NCBI RefSeq assembly: GCF_018494085.1
Contig: NZ_JABBFP010000003.1
Span: 62,001 to 126,000, forward strand
Origin: Rosenbergiella collisarenosi
GTDB taxonomy: Bacteria > Pseudomonadota > Gammaproteobacteria > Enterobacterales > Enterobacteriaceae
Direction: 5' to 3'
DNA length: 64,000 nucleotides
Shown here: positions 42,561 to 51,570 of the stretch, piece by piece
Position numbering within the stretch: position 1 is the first letter of the stretch
Layout: each line of letters starts with the position of its first letter
The notes under the pieces: model-generated
The model's database searches: none
The model's input: the letters and a program-made list of their open reading frames with translations, nothing else
Told to the model about the DNA's origin: nothing
Translations under genes and position numbers: made by a program

Positions 42561-43325
42561 TCAGGCCTGACGGGGTTGACCATTGGAGGCGGAGATGCCG
42601 CCGTCTACCGGTAGATTAACACCGGTGATATAGCTGGCGTCGTCACTGGCTAAAAATAGCACCGCGTGTGCGATGTCTTCGGCAGTACCCGGACGCTCTA
42701 ACGGCGTCCGATCTTTAAACTTTGCTAAAGCCTTGGGATCATCGGTGATCCCTGCTGTCATGTCAGTTTTAGTCATTCCTGGGCAAACGGCGTTAACTCT
42801 TACCCCTTGACGCCCGTAGTCCATCGCCAAGGAACGAGTAAAATTGGTAATCGCCCCTTTCGACGCATTATAGAAGCTCATCCCCCAGTCTCCACCTAGC
42901 CCTGAAACAGAAGAGATATTAACGATATTTCCTTTACGTTTGATAATACTCGGTACGAATGCGCGTACCATGTAGAACACGCCGTTGAGGTTGGTTCCCA
43001 TCTGTTTATCCCAGTCCTCAACGCCCAATTCATGAGCCAGACCTTGCACCACGACACCTGCATTGTTGACCAGAATATCGATCTCTCCCCACTGCTGCGC
43101 GACGTGGGCAGCTAATGCATTCACCGCATGGGGATCGGAGATATCAGTCGCGGCAATAAGTACTTTTTCAGCGGGCAGCGTCTCGGCCACCTGCTTGAGT
43201 TTATCTTCAGTGCGCCCCACTAGTACCACCTTCGCGCCTTCTGCCACGAATGCCTTCGCGGTTGCGGCACCCATTCCTGATCCTGCCCCCGTAACGACAA
43301 CAACTTTCTGGTTAAACCGTGACAT
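42561..43325 (-). CDS. Short-chain dehydrogenase/reductase (SDR)
   Basis: A classical SDR of 254 residues with VVVTGAGSGMGAATAKAF, the NNAG motif in ILVNNAGVVVQG, Ser in VNISSVSGLGG, Tyr and Lys in FYNASKG, and ITGVNLPVDGG. It ends in an unusual short tail (SASNGQPRQA). The family includes acetoin and butanediol dehydrogenases as well as sugar alcohol dehydrogenases; none can be chosen. It is divergent from the glyoxalase I and AldA-like genes, so a role in handling small carbonyls is plausible. Confidence 0.82.
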   Translation of the reverse strand: MSRFNQKVVVVTGAGSGMGAATAKAFVAEGAKVVLVGRTEDKLKQVAETLPAEKVLIAATDISDPHAVNALAAHVAQQWGEIDILVNNAGVVVQGLAHELGVEDWDKQMGTNLNGVFYMVRAFVPSIIKRKGNIVNISSVSGLGGDWGMSFYNASKGAITNFTRSLAMDYGRQGVRVNAVCPGMTKTDMTAGITDDPKALAKFKDRTPLERPGTAEDIAHAVLFLASDDASYITGVNLPVDGGISASNGQPRQA

Positions 43326-43502
43326 GAATAACTCCTCGACGCGTAAATGTTAAAAAAGTGTGGCACATGATCGTGAAAACGCAACTCACCCTTATTTCAC
43401 TAATTGTGAAAACCTTTTCACAAAAACTGTCACTTTCGTAAAATTAGATCCTGTCCTAAGCTTTTAGCCAATAGAGTTATTCACAGAACAACGGGAGCTA
43501 GC

Positions 43503-44030
43503 ATGGCGTTAACGAACTTATTAGAAAAATTCTCCGTTAAGCGTGAGGATAATCAGGACGCAGCGGGTTATCAGTTTAACCATACCATGGTGCGAGTGAA
43601 GGACTTACAAGCTTCAGTCGATTTCTACACTCAGGTACTGGGTTTTGTCCCCGTCGTGGAGCATGTCAATAATGACGCGGCTTTCACCATTGTCTATTTG
43701 ATCCGCGCGCCGCTCACCTCAATCCCAGATGACGATGAGGCACGCCAAGAGTGGGTACTGCGTCAGACCGGCGTGTTAGAACTCACCTACAACCACGGCA
43801 CCGAGAAGAAACCTGACTTTCATTACCACAACGGTAATGATGAGCCACAAGGCTATGGCCATATCTGTATTTCTGTCCCCGATGTGCGGGCAGCCTGTGA
43901 GCGTTTTGAAGCGTTGAACGTTGACTTTCAAAAGCGGTTGAGTGACGGAAGAATGAAGCATATTGCCTTTATCAAAGATCCTGATGGCTACTGGATCGAG
44001 ATCTTGCAGCCCACTCCACTGAACGATTGA
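43503..44030 (+). CDS. gloA: Lactoylglutathione lyase (glyoxalase I), long form
   Basis: Converts the hemithioacetal of methylglyoxal and glutathione to S-lactoylglutathione. At 175 residues it is the long type seen in eukaryotes and pseudomonads, not the 135-residue Escherichia coli form. The metal ligands His27 (FNHTMVRV), Glu93 (VLELTYNHGTE), His120 (YGHICI) and Glu166 (YWIEIL) are visible. The insert IRAPLTSIPDDDEARQEWVL is typical of the zinc-dependent long form. It leads a likely operon with the aldehyde dehydrogenase 31 bases downstream. Confidence 0.9.
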   Translation: MALTNLLEKFSVKREDNQDAAGYQFNHTMVRVKDLQASVDFYTQVLGFVPVVEHVNNDAAFTIVYLIRAPLTSIPDDDEARQEWVLRQTGVLELTYNHGTEKKPDFHYHNGNDEPQGYGHICISVPDVRAACERFEALNVDFQKRLSDGRMKHIAFIKDPDGYWIEILQPTPLND

Positions 44031-44061
44031 AGCCTGTTTACTCACGAGATTAGGATAAATT

Positions 44062-45528
44062 ATGTCTACCGATTTTAAAAAGTTACTGCCCGAGACCGCT
44101 GCACAATTCATCAATAATACCTGGGTTGCGAGCAAAAATACCGATGATATAAAAAACCCGGCCACCGGCGAGACAATTGCCGAAGTCGCCGCAGGAACTA
44201 CAGCCGATACGGATAACGCCATCGCGGCAGCGAAAGCGGCACAAATCAAGTGGGCGGCGACCCCGCAGCCACAACGTGCCAACTATCTCTATGCGTTTGC
44301 TCAGCAGATCGAAAAGCATAAGAACGCTCTCGCCACATTGTTGACCACCGAGCAGGGTAAACCGCTCGCTGAGTCTGAAGGCGAGGTGGATACCGCTATT
44401 TTGATGCTGCGATATTACGCAGGACTTGGTTGGAAACGTACCGGTCATGTGCTGGCGTCTAACTACCCTAATCATCAGGCGATCACTAAAGAAGCCCCGC
44501 TTGGCGTCGTCGCCGCGATTATTCCTTGGAATTTCCCACTGGCGATTTTTACGCGTAAAACTGCGCCTGCATTGGTTGCCGGTAATACTATTATTGTTAA
44601 GCCGAGCGAAAATACCCCACTCTGTTCGCTAGCACTGGCTACCTTGAGTAAAGCAGCGGGTATTCCTGATGGGGTAATCAACGTAATCTGTGGTGAGGGA
44701 TCTAAAGTCGGCGATGCGTTGGTTAAACATCCCGATGTGCAGTTGGTCACTATGACCGGCTCAACGCGTGCGGGTAAAATTATCGCTAAGAACGCCGCCG
44801 AGAAAGTGATTCCTGTTTCCTTAGAGCTTGGCGGTAAAGCACCGTTTATCGTATTAGCGGATGCGGACATTGAAAAAGCCGCACAAGACGCTATCGATGC
44901 ACGCATGGCAAACTGTGGCCAGGTCTGTATCTGTAACGAGCGGACGTATGTGCAGCGTGAAGCTTACGAGCCCTTTATGCGCGCATTGAAAAAAGCGGCT
45001 GAGGCTATTGTTGTCGGTGACCCACTCGCTAAGAAAACGACGATGGGGCCTAAAGTCTCACCAGCGGAGAAAGAGCACGTTGAAGAATTACTCGCCAAGA
45101 CACAACAAGAAGGCGGAAAAATCTTCTGGCAGGGAAGCATCCCGAGTGATGAAAAATTCAAGGGCGGTAACTGGGTGGCCCCCACCATAGTGACCGATTT
45201 ACCGGCCACTGCCACTATCCTTAAAGAAGAAGCCTTTGGACCGATCCTGCCGGTCGTCGTATTTGATACGATCGACGAAGTGGTTGGCCTTGCTAACGAT
45301 TGTGAATATGGCCTGAGTTCTTATCTCTATACCCGTGATCTGATTGCTGCGATGCAAATCAGCGATGCGTTGGAGTACGGAGAGGTCTATATCAACCGTT
45401 ATGGTCCTGAAGAGATCAATGGCTTCCACGCGGGATGGAAACTCTCAGGGATCGGTGGCGATGATGGTGAACATGGTTACCAGATCTATGTGAAACAGAA
45501 AACGGTGTATCTTAACTACCAATCATAA
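44062..45528 (+). CDS. Aldehyde dehydrogenase, AldA (lactaldehyde/glycolaldehyde) type
   Basis: An NAD-dependent aldehyde dehydrogenase of 488 residues. It closely resembles lactaldehyde dehydrogenase AldA: QFINNTWVASKNTDDIKNPA, IIPWNFPLAIFTRKTAPALV, LELGGKAPFIVLADADIEKA with the catalytic Glu, the nucleophile Cys in ANCGQVCICNERTYV, and NRYGPEEINGFHAGWKLSGI. AldA enzymes oxidise lactaldehyde, glycolaldehyde and methylglyoxal-derived aldehydes. Its position right after glyoxalase I supports a carbonyl-detoxification pair. Followed by a stem-loop. Confidence 0.85.
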   Translation: MSTDFKKLLPETAAQFINNTWVASKNTDDIKNPATGETIAEVAAGTTADTDNAIAAAKAAQIKWAATPQPQRANYLYAFAQQIEKHKNALATLLTTEQGKPLAESEGEVDTAILMLRYYAGLGWKRTGHVLASNYPNHQAITKEAPLGVVAAIIPWNFPLAIFTRKTAPALVAGNTIIVKPSENTPLCSLALATLSKAAGIPDGVINVICGEGSKVGDALVKHPDVQLVTMTGSTRAGKIIAKNAAEKVIPVSLELGGKAPFIVLADADIEKAAQDAIDARMANCGQVCICNERTYVQREAYEPFMRALKKAAEAIVVGDPLAKKTTMGPKVSPAEKEHVEELLAKTQQEGGKIFWQGSIPSDEKFKGGNWVAPTIVTDLPATATILKEEAFGPILPVVVFDTIDEVVGLANDCEYGLSSYLYTRDLIAAMQISDALEYGEVYINRYGPEEINGFHAGWKLSGIGGDDGEHGYQIYVKQKTVYLNYQS

Positions 45529-45534
45529 TAGTCA

Positions 45535-45556
45535 AACCGGTGCTCAGGCACCGGTT
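45535..45556 (+). terminator. Stem-loop after the AldA-like gene
   Basis: Arms AACCGGTGC / GCACCGGTT with a TCAG loop, six bases past the stop. There is no long T-run. Confidence 0.55.
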
Positions 45557-45581
45557 ATCACCTCCCTGTTCGGTATAAGCA

Positions 45582-46478
45582 ATGAATCCTCTACTCATAA
45601 TCTGCCTGTTATTGGGTATCGCTGCCCGTCGCTTTTTAACCTTTCCGGAGCAATTAGTCCCCTCTATCAATTGGTGGCTAATTACCATTGCTCTCCCCGC
45701 TCTTATTATCACGTTGATTCCTCACACGCCTATCACTCAGCAATCGCTAGTGCCGATCGCCGGAATGTGGTGTGTGTTTTTGGGCGCTCTCGGTCTTGCC
45801 TTATTGTTGGGTAAACTCTTTTCATGGTCGAAAGAAGTGGTCGGGGTCGTCGCATTGGTCGCCGGTATCGGTAACACTTCATTTATGGGTTATCCCATCG
45901 TACAGAGTTATTACGGTGCTGCAGGATTACAGATCGCCGTTATCGCCGATCAGGTCGGGAGTTTTATTATTCTGTCTACGGTGGGCGTTATGGTGATGGC
46001 GCTATGCGCGGGTAAGACCCCCACTGTGAAAATGATTGCCCAACGAGTGATCACCTTCCCACCGTTTATCGCACTCTGTGTCAGTCTTTTGATTAGGCCG
46101 TTTCATGGGTTACCGTCTTTTTTAGAGGTTCCGTTGGCCCAAATCGGGGCAACGCTTACTCCTTTAGCCCTTTTCTGTGTGGGATTACAGATAGCCTTGC
46201 GTCCGCCGCGTGGAGCCTTGTCTCCGCTGATTAGCGGCATTGTCTGGAAGCTCATAGCAGCACCACTGGTGGTATGGGGAGTGGTGTGGGTAACACATAG
46301 TGCACCCCTTACCCAACAGGTCACAGTGATCGAAGCCGCGATGGCACCGATGATTGCCGCCGCGATTATGGCACAACGTGCGGGATTACAACCGGCACTC
46401 GCCAATGCGCTGCAAGGCTATGCTATATTACTTTCTTTTCTGACGCTGCCGGTATGGCATTTATTATTGTCTAGGTAA
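45582..46478 (+). CDS. AEC (auxin efflux carrier) family transporter
   Basis: An inner-membrane protein of 298 residues with about ten hydrophobic segments. The opening NPLLIICLLLGIAARRF, PSINWWLITIALPALIITLI, VALVAGIGNTSFMGYPIVQS and the late block MAPMIAAAIMAQRAGLQPAL are typical of bacterial AEC proteins, which carry malate, malonate or other small anions. The LysR gene thirteen coding bases downstream on the same strand may control it. The substrate is unknown. Confidence 0.82.
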   Translation: MNPLLIICLLLGIAARRFLTFPEQLVPSINWWLITIALPALIITLIPHTPITQQSLVPIAGMWCVFLGALGLALLLGKLFSWSKEVVGVVALVAGIGNTSFMGYPIVQSYYGAAGLQIAVIADQVGSFIILSTVGVMVMALCAGKTPTVKMIAQRVITFPPFIALCVSLLIRPFHGLPSFLEVPLAQIGATLTPLALFCVGLQIALRPPRGALSPLISGIVWKLIAAPLVVWGVVWVTHSAPLTQQVTVIEAAMAPMIAAAIMAQRAGLQPALANALQGYAILLSFLTLPVWHLLLSR

Positions 46479-46497
46479 TCACGCGAGGGGGTTGGCG

Positions 46498-47355
46498 ATG
46501 CAATTAAAGTTACCGCAGTTAAGGATTTTTTGTGCATTGGTTGAGACAGGAAGTGTGGTACAAGCCGCCAAAAAAATGCATTGTGTGCCTTCCAATGTCT
46601 CAACACGAATTCGCGAGTTAGAAGAAAGTCTAGCGGTAAACTTGGTCAATCGTGATAAGCAGCGTTTAACCCTCACCCCGGAAGGCCGCGCATTTTATCC
46701 CCAAGCTCAAAAACTCCTCCAGCAGAGTGAAGAGTGCCTGAATTTCTTCAAACCTGACTCACTGCACGGTCATTTACGTCTCGGGGCTTTAGATGTGGCT
46801 ATTAACGACCATTTACAGCGAGTCATGGTTGACTTCATGAAGGTGCACCCAGACGTGACCGTGTCACTTTCCTGCCACTCTTCTCTACCGCTCATGGATC
46901 GACTACTGGCGGGAGAAGTCGATATGGTGTTGGTCGACGGCCCCGTAACCCATCCTGTATTAGCGAGTCAGCTCTTCGCCCCCGAAAGCCTAAGTCTGGT
47001 CACCCACTGTGCGACGATGGCAGAGTTTGCTGAGCGTGTTGCGCAGCTCAGCTTGTATACTTTCGGTGAGCATTGTTTTTATCACGTCTTGATTGAAGAC
47101 TGGTTAGCCCATCAGCAGTTACAAGCTCGGCAGCGTTGTGATATCGAGTCTTATCCATTAATCCTCGCCGCTATTCATCAGGGGCTTGGCTTTACCGTGA
47201 TGCCGCAGAGTTTTATCGACAACCACCCTCAAATCGCCGGATTACACTGTTTTCCGCTTACCGATATCTCAGCGTGCGATATCTACCTTGTATGGCGTCG
47301 CTACACGACATCACCGGTGGAGAAAGCGTTCCTTAGCATAAACGCAGGCCACTAG
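46498..47355 (+). CDS. LysR-family transcriptional regulator
   Basis: A LysR regulator of 285 residues with the N-terminal LPQLRIFCALVETGSVVQAA, the recognition helix region MHCVPSNVSTRIRELEESLA and a co-inducer domain starting at LRLGALDVAINDHLQRVMVD. This resembles the CysB/YfiE-like group with short linker. The ATG at 46498 follows GAGGGGG; a TTG six bases earlier is less likely. Placed directly after the AEC transporter gene, so the two may form a unit. Confidence 0.87.
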   Translation: MQLKLPQLRIFCALVETGSVVQAAKKMHCVPSNVSTRIRELEESLAVNLVNRDKQRLTLTPEGRAFYPQAQKLLQQSEECLNFFKPDSLHGHLRLGALDVAINDHLQRVMVDFMKVHPDVTVSLSCHSSLPLMDRLLAGEVDMVLVDGPVTHPVLASQLFAPESLSLVTHCATMAEFAERVAQLSLYTFGEHCFYHVLIEDWLAHQQLQARQRCDIESYPLILAAIHQGLGFTVMPQSFIDNHPQIAGLHCFPLTDISACDIYLVWRRYTTSPVEKAFLSINAGH

Positions 47356-47439
47356 GTTTATATTTTGTTAAATTAGTTGAGAAAATGTAAATGGTGAACC
47401 ATGCTCTAAGAACCCCCCTCTGCGGTTTAGGAGCAAGAT

Positions 47440-47877
47440 ATGCCGTCATATGCTGAACGTCGCCCTTCTCGGGTCGCTCACTTTTTCTTTACATTACTTA
47501 ACCCAGCTGCTTATGGCGCGTTTGTTAGTGGCATGATCTTCGATGTGATTTATTTCTCTACTCAAGAGATATTCTGGGTTAAGGCCGCGAGCTGGTTAAA
47601 CTTCTTCGGTCTACTTTTTGCTATCATCCCGCGACTCATCAACCTGTATCAGGTTTGGATCTCTCGTTCGCTTCCCCAATTGTTTGCCGAGCGTCGGAGC
47701 TTTTGGCTCAATCTTGTCGCGATAGTATTGGCTATCTTCAACGCATTTATACATAGCCGCGACGCATGGGGCGTAATGCCAGCAGGCCTTATCCTCTCCC
47801 TGCTCACTGTTCTTTTCTTAGTCATTGCCGTGATTAACCAAGCGGTGAGTTCGACTCACCAACAGGAGGTTCGCTAA
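47440..47877 (+). CDS. DUF2231-type small membrane protein
   Basis: An inner-membrane protein of 145 residues with four hydrophobic segments (around AYGAFVSGMIFDVIYFST, WLNFFGLLFAIIPRLINLY, FWLNLVAIVLAIFNAFIHSR and GLILSLLTVLFLVIAVINQA). The pattern, with an N-terminal ring of polar residues then FD in the first segment and HSRDAW in the third, fits DUF2231. The stop overlaps the start of the sorbosone-dehydrogenase-like gene by one base, so the two are coupled, a pairing often seen and suggestive of a membrane partner for the oxidase. Confidence 0.7.
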   Translation: MPSYAERRPSRVAHFFFTLLNPAAYGAFVSGMIFDVIYFSTQEIFWVKAASWLNFFGLLFAIIPRLINLYQVWISRSLPQLFAERRSFWLNLVAIVLAIFNAFIHSRDAWGVMPAGLILSLLTVLFLVIAVINQAVSSTHQQEVR

Positions 47878-49178
47878 TGATTGGACATAAAGTAGGATTT
47901 CTCTCTTGCTGTATACTGTTAGCCGGGTGCGATAATAGCGACTCGACCTCGATCTCTGAGCAAATGGGGCCTTCACCAAAACTCGATCAGCCTAGTGCCT
48001 TTCTTATTCCGCCGATTAGCGTGCCAGATAAAGCAGCATGGCCGGAGGGACAGCAGCCTCGGGTCGCAGCCGGGTTAAAAATCGAGAGTATCGCGGAAAA
48101 CTTGGCCCATCCACGGATGGTGTATCGTCTACCGAATAACGATATTCTCGTGGCAGAGTCTAATGCGCCGAGCAGCGAAGCGACGACAACACCTAAACAG
48201 CTAATATCGGGATTAGTGAAAAAAAACTCCGGTAAAGGTGACAAAGGCGGTAATCGTATTACCCTATTGCGTAAGGACAGTGCAGGTCACTGGCAGCAGC
48301 ATGTATTCATTCAAAATCTCAACTCTCCATTCGGCCTCGTTTTAGTCGGCGACCAACTGTATGTTGCCGATGCGGATGCATTGCTCGTCTTCCCTTATCA
48401 GTCGGGGGAGACTTCAATAGCTAACCAAGGCAGAGTGTTAGCGGATTTACCCTCCACTATTAACCACCACTGGACGAAATCCCTTACGGTGTCACCTGAC
48501 GGCAGCAAATTATATGTTGGGGTCGGGTCGAACAGTAATATCACCGAAAATGGCCTCGAGGCCGAGTATCGCCGCGCGAATATCTTGGAAATCGATCGTC
48601 AGAGCGGAGCCAGCCGTATTTACGCAAGTGGCTTACGTAATCCAACCGGGGTCGCTTTCGATCCGACCACTCATCAACTCTGGGCAATCGTTAATGAGCG
48701 TGACGAAATTGGGGCCAATCTGGTCCCCGACTATCTAACGCAGGTTAAAGAGGGTGGCTTCTATGGCTGGCCGTATAGCTATTTTGGCCAACACGTCGAT
48801 CGTCGTGTTCAGCCGCCAGCGCCTGATAAGGTGGCCAGCGCGCTGGTTCCCGATTACGCGCTAAGCTCGCATGTTGCGCCATTGGGCATGCAATTTGCCC
48901 AGGGTAGCCGACTGCCGGGCTTTGCACCGCAAGGAGTGTTTATCAGTGAACATGGCAGCTGGAACCGCAAACCGCTTAATGGTTATCGGGTTAGCTATGT
49001 ACAATTTTCACAAGGTAAACCGGTCGGCCAGCCTAAAACCGTGGTAGAGGGCTTTGTCTCCAATGACCAGAAGCAGCTGTACGGCGCGCCGGTGGGATTG
49101 ACACTGGATAATCAAGGGGCGCTAATCATCGCCGATGACGTTGGAAATCATGTCTGGCGGGTCAGTGCCGCACAATGA
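47877..49178 (+). CDS. PQQ-type sugar dehydrogenase of the L-sorbosone dehydrogenase family, lipoprotein
   Basis: A protein of 433 residues with a lipobox signal (CCILLAGC, Cys at residue 20), so it should be anchored in the periplasm. The rest is a six-bladed beta-propeller of the glucose/sorbosone dehydrogenase type, with HPRMVYRLPNNDILVAESNA, the block WTKSLTVSPDGSKLYVGVGS, YASGLRNPTGVAFDP, the conserved FYGWPYSYFG and FISEHGSWNRKPLNGYRV. Members use PQQ to oxidise aldoses or sorbosone. No PQQ-synthesis genes are in this window. It ends in a clear terminator. Confidence 0.83.
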   Translation: MIGHKVGFLSCCILLAGCDNSDSTSISEQMGPSPKLDQPSAFLIPPISVPDKAAWPEGQQPRVAAGLKIESIAENLAHPRMVYRLPNNDILVAESNAPSSEATTTPKQLISGLVKKNSGKGDKGGNRITLLRKDSAGHWQQHVFIQNLNSPFGLVLVGDQLYVADADALLVFPYQSGETSIANQGRVLADLPSTINHHWTKSLTVSPDGSKLYVGVGSNSNITENGLEAEYRRANILEIDRQSGASRIYASGLRNPTGVAFDPTTHQLWAIVNERDEIGANLVPDYLTQVKEGGFYGWPYSYFGQHVDRRVQPPAPDKVASALVPDYALSSHVAPLGMQFAQGSRLPGFAPQGVFISEHGSWNRKPLNGYRVSYVQFSQGKPVGQPKTVVEGFVSNDQKQLYGAPVGLTLDNQGALIIADDVGNHVWRVSAAQ

Positions 49179-49195
49179 TTTACGCTTGCAATTAT

Positions 49196-49227
49196 AGGGG
49201 GAGCATCGCATCATGCTCCCCCTTTTT
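49196..49227 (+). terminator. Rho-independent terminator after the sorbosone-dehydrogenase-like gene
   Basis: Arms AGGGGGAGCAT / ATGCTCCCCCT with a six-base loop, followed by a run of five T. It ends 19 bases before the glutaminase start, so glsB must have its promoter in or before this stem. Confidence 0.9.
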
Positions 49228-49246
49228 GAATTAGTGGAAATTCGTT

Positions 49247-50170
49247 GTGTCGCAATTAGATAATGCTTTTCTGGCCTCTATTCTTGACGAAGTTCGGCCT
49301 CTATTGGGACAGGGTAAAGTCGCAAGCTACATTCCCGCGTTAGCTAATGTTGCTGCAGATCAACTTGGCGTTGCCGTTTGTACGCATGATGGGCAGCTAT
49401 TTACTGCAGGTGACTGCGCAACGCGATTTTCCATCCAATCTATCTCAAAAGTTCTCTCCCTGACGATTGCCATGACCCGCTACCCTGAGCAAGAGCTATG
49501 GCGGCGTGTCGGGAAAGATCCTTCCGGCCAACCGTTCAACTCTTTATTACAGTTAGAAATGGAGCAAGGGATCCCTCGTAACCCGTTTATCAACGCGGGT
49601 GCGCTAGTCGTCTGCGATATGTTACAGAGCCGTCTCTCGGCGCCACGCCAGCAAATGCTCAACCTCGTCCGCCGATTAAGTGGCGTCGACGATATTCACT
49701 ATGACCGACAAGTGGCCAGTTCGGAACTGGCGCACTCCGCTCGTAACGCGGCCATCGCATGGCTAATGAAATCGTTTGATAATTTTGATAACGACGTGAA
49801 TACAGTACTGGAGAACTATTTTCATTATTGTGCGCTATCGATGAGTTGCGAAGAGCTGGCACGCTGCTTCCGTTATCTGGTTTCCCCAGAGTTATGTAAG
49901 GTTTTGTTTAGCCATGAACTTAATCACCGTCAGATCAGTCATATCAATGCCCTCATGATGACTAGCGGAATGTATAACGCGGCGGGAGAGTTTGCATGGC
50001 GCGTTGGATTACCGGCAAAATCAGGAGTGGGTGGAGGGATTGTTGCAATCGTCCCGGGGAAGATGAGCATCGCCGTATGGTCGCCAGAATTAGATCAGTT
50101 CGGAAACTCTCTCGCCGGTACCGCAGTGTTAGAACATATCTCTGACCGATTGGCTTTTTCTGTTTTTTAG
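49247..50170 (+). CDS. glsB: Glutaminase
   Basis: Hydrolyses glutamine to glutamate and ammonia; a serine-dependent enzyme with a beta-lactamase-like fold. It has 307 residues and the conserved [10 protein letters not shown] with Ser65 and Lys68, [37 protein letters not shown] and [19 protein letters not shown]. The start is a GTG at 49247, chosen because the family begins about 20 residues before GKVASYIP. It matches the YneH/GlsB type of enterobacteria. Confidence 0.92.
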   Translation: MSQLDNAFLASILDEVRPLLGQGKVASYIPALANVAADQLGVAVCTHDGQLFTAGDCATRFSIQSISKVLSLTIAMTRYPEQELWRRVGKDPSGQPFNSLLQLEMEQGIPRNPFINAGALVVCDMLQSRLSAPRQQMLNLVRRLSGVDDIHYDRQVASSELAHSARNAAIAWLMKSFDNFDNDVNTVLENYFHYCALSMSCEELARCFRYLVSPELCKVLFSHELNHRQISHINALMMTSGMYNAAGEFAWRVGLPAKSGVGGGIVAIVPGKMSIAVWSPELDQFGNSLAGTAVLEHISDRLAFSVF

Positions 50171-50252
50171 TTGGAATTTTTGTGGTTAAGCACGCGAACG
50201 CCTGATACAAGGCCTCGTATCTTCTTAATACCTGCACCTAAGTGGAATAAGT

Positions 50253-50888
50253 ATGAAAACAATTATCGATGGCGTTTTAAACTTCCAAAAAGAGATTTTT
50301 CCTGAGCGTGAGGCACTTTTTCGCAGCTTAGCATCGAGTCAAAAACCTAAGGCACTGTTTATTTCTTGTTCGGATAGCCGCTTAGTCCCAGAGCTCGTCA
50401 CTCAGCAAGAACCCGGACAGTTATTCGTGATCCGTAATGCCGGGAACATTGTTCCTTCTTTCGGACCGGAGCCAGGCGGTGTATCTGCAACGATCGAATA
50501 TGCGGTCATGGCCTTGGGCGTTACCGATATTATTATCTGTGGGCATTCTAACTGTGGCGCTATGTCGGCCATTGCCAGCTGTGCCTGCTTAGATACGATG
50601 CCTGCTGTTGAACATTGGCTACGCTATGCCGACGCCGCTAAAGCCGTTGTCGAGAAACAAGAGTACTCAACGCCGGAAGATAAACTTCACGCGATGGTCC
50701 GTGAAAACGTGATTGCACAGCTTAACAATATCAAAACACACCCTTCCGTCGCAGTAGGGCTTCGTAATAAGAAAATCACGCTGCATGGCTGGGTTTACGA
50801 TATTGAAAGTGGTCAGATCCACGCATTAGACCAGCATGGCGAGAATTTTGTTAGCCTAGCGGATAATCCTGATACCTATTTCGAATAA
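50253..50888 (+). CDS. Beta-class carbonic anhydrase
   Basis: Zinc enzyme for CO2/bicarbonate interconversion, 211 residues. The zinc ligands Cys39, His98 and Cys101 (SCSDSRL and CGHSNCGA) and the Asp41-Arg43 pair are all present. [11 protein letters not shown] and [16 protein letters not shown] are typical. It belongs to the CynT/Can kind; without cynS or cynR next to it the role is general bicarbonate supply. Converges on ypfH across a terminator. Confidence 0.92.
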   Translation: MKTIIDGVLNFQKEIFPEREALFRSLASSQKPKALFISCSDSRLVPELVTQQEPGQLFVIRNAGNIVPSFGPEPGGVSATIEYAVMALGVTDIIICGHSNCGAMSAIASCACLDTMPAVEHWLRYADAAKAVVEKQEYSTPEDKLHAMVRENVIAQLNNIKTHPSVAVGLRNKKITLHGWVYDIESGQIHALDQHGENFVSLADNPDTYFE

Positions 50889-50894
50889 CCCCTA

Positions 50895-50923
50895 GCCCCA
50901 AGAGTGGCATACTCTCTTGGGGC
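50895..50923. terminator. Terminator between carbonic anhydrase and ypfH genes
   Basis: Arms GCCCCAAGAG / CTCTTGGGGC with a nine-base loop between the convergent genes. Confidence 0.8.
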
Positions 50924-50930
50924 CAACGAG

Positions 50931-51557
50931 TTATTCCTCGTCCTCGTCCTCGTCTTCCCAACCGAAGCGCTCAATTAAAAATTGCGTTGCCGCCTCTACA
51001 CCCGCTGCAGAAATCGTATGTACCAGCTCGGGTTCTGTCATCACCTGGCAGGCTATGCCGTACTCATTGAGCGTTGACTGTGCGGCAAGCGTCTCTTGCA
51101 CCGGCACCACGTCGTCTGCCTCACCATGGATAAGTAATACTTCGGCGGTGGTCGAACGTGCCAGTGTCGGTGTGTCGATTAAGCGGCCCGAAAACCCGAC
51201 GACGCCGATAACGTTGTAGTCGCTACGCAGAAGAAGATCTAATGCAATCATGGTGCCCTGTGAGAAGCCAACAAGGACAATTTGGTCATGCTGCGCATCG
51301 ATCTTATTCTGCTTAAGAATATCATCCAGAATATTATCGATCGCATCGCGCGCTGCCGCCAACCGTTGTACACGATTCTGCGGGGTAATATCGGCAAGGC
51401 TAAACCATTGAAAGCCTAAACCCGCCTCACAAAGCTCTGGCGCGTTCGGCGAGGCATACTGCAGTCCAGGTAATGTCCCCGCCCAGAATTCACCTAATCC
51501 TTTTAAATCATCGCCGTCGCTACCGTAACCGTGTAGTAAAATTACCAACTGTTTCAT
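50931..51557 (-). CDS. ypfH: Alpha/beta hydrolase, YpfH-like carboxylesterase
   Basis: A carboxylesterase/phospholipase-family hydrolase of 208 residues. It has VILLHGYGSDGDDL with the oxyanion region, the nucleophile Ser99 in VGFSQGTMIAL, the acid in HGEADDVVP and the His in ELVHTISAAGVEAA. The C-terminus ends in a run of eight residues of which seven are acidic (EDEDEDEE), encoded by a short repeat of GTCCTC units on the plus strand. The gene is 14 bases downstream of yojI on the same strand and probably co-transcribed. Confidence 0.83.
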   Translation of the reverse strand: MKQLVILLHGYGSDGDDLKGLGEFWAGTLPGLQYASPNAPELCEAGLGFQWFSLADITPQNRVQRLAAARDAIDNILDDILKQNKIDAQHDQIVLVGFSQGTMIALDLLLRSDYNVIGVVGFSGRLIDTPTLARSTTAEVLLIHGEADDVVPVQETLAAQSTLNEYGIACQVMTEPELVHTISAAGVEAATQFLIERFGWEDEDEDEE

Positions 51558-51570
51558 TAAAAACCCTTTA

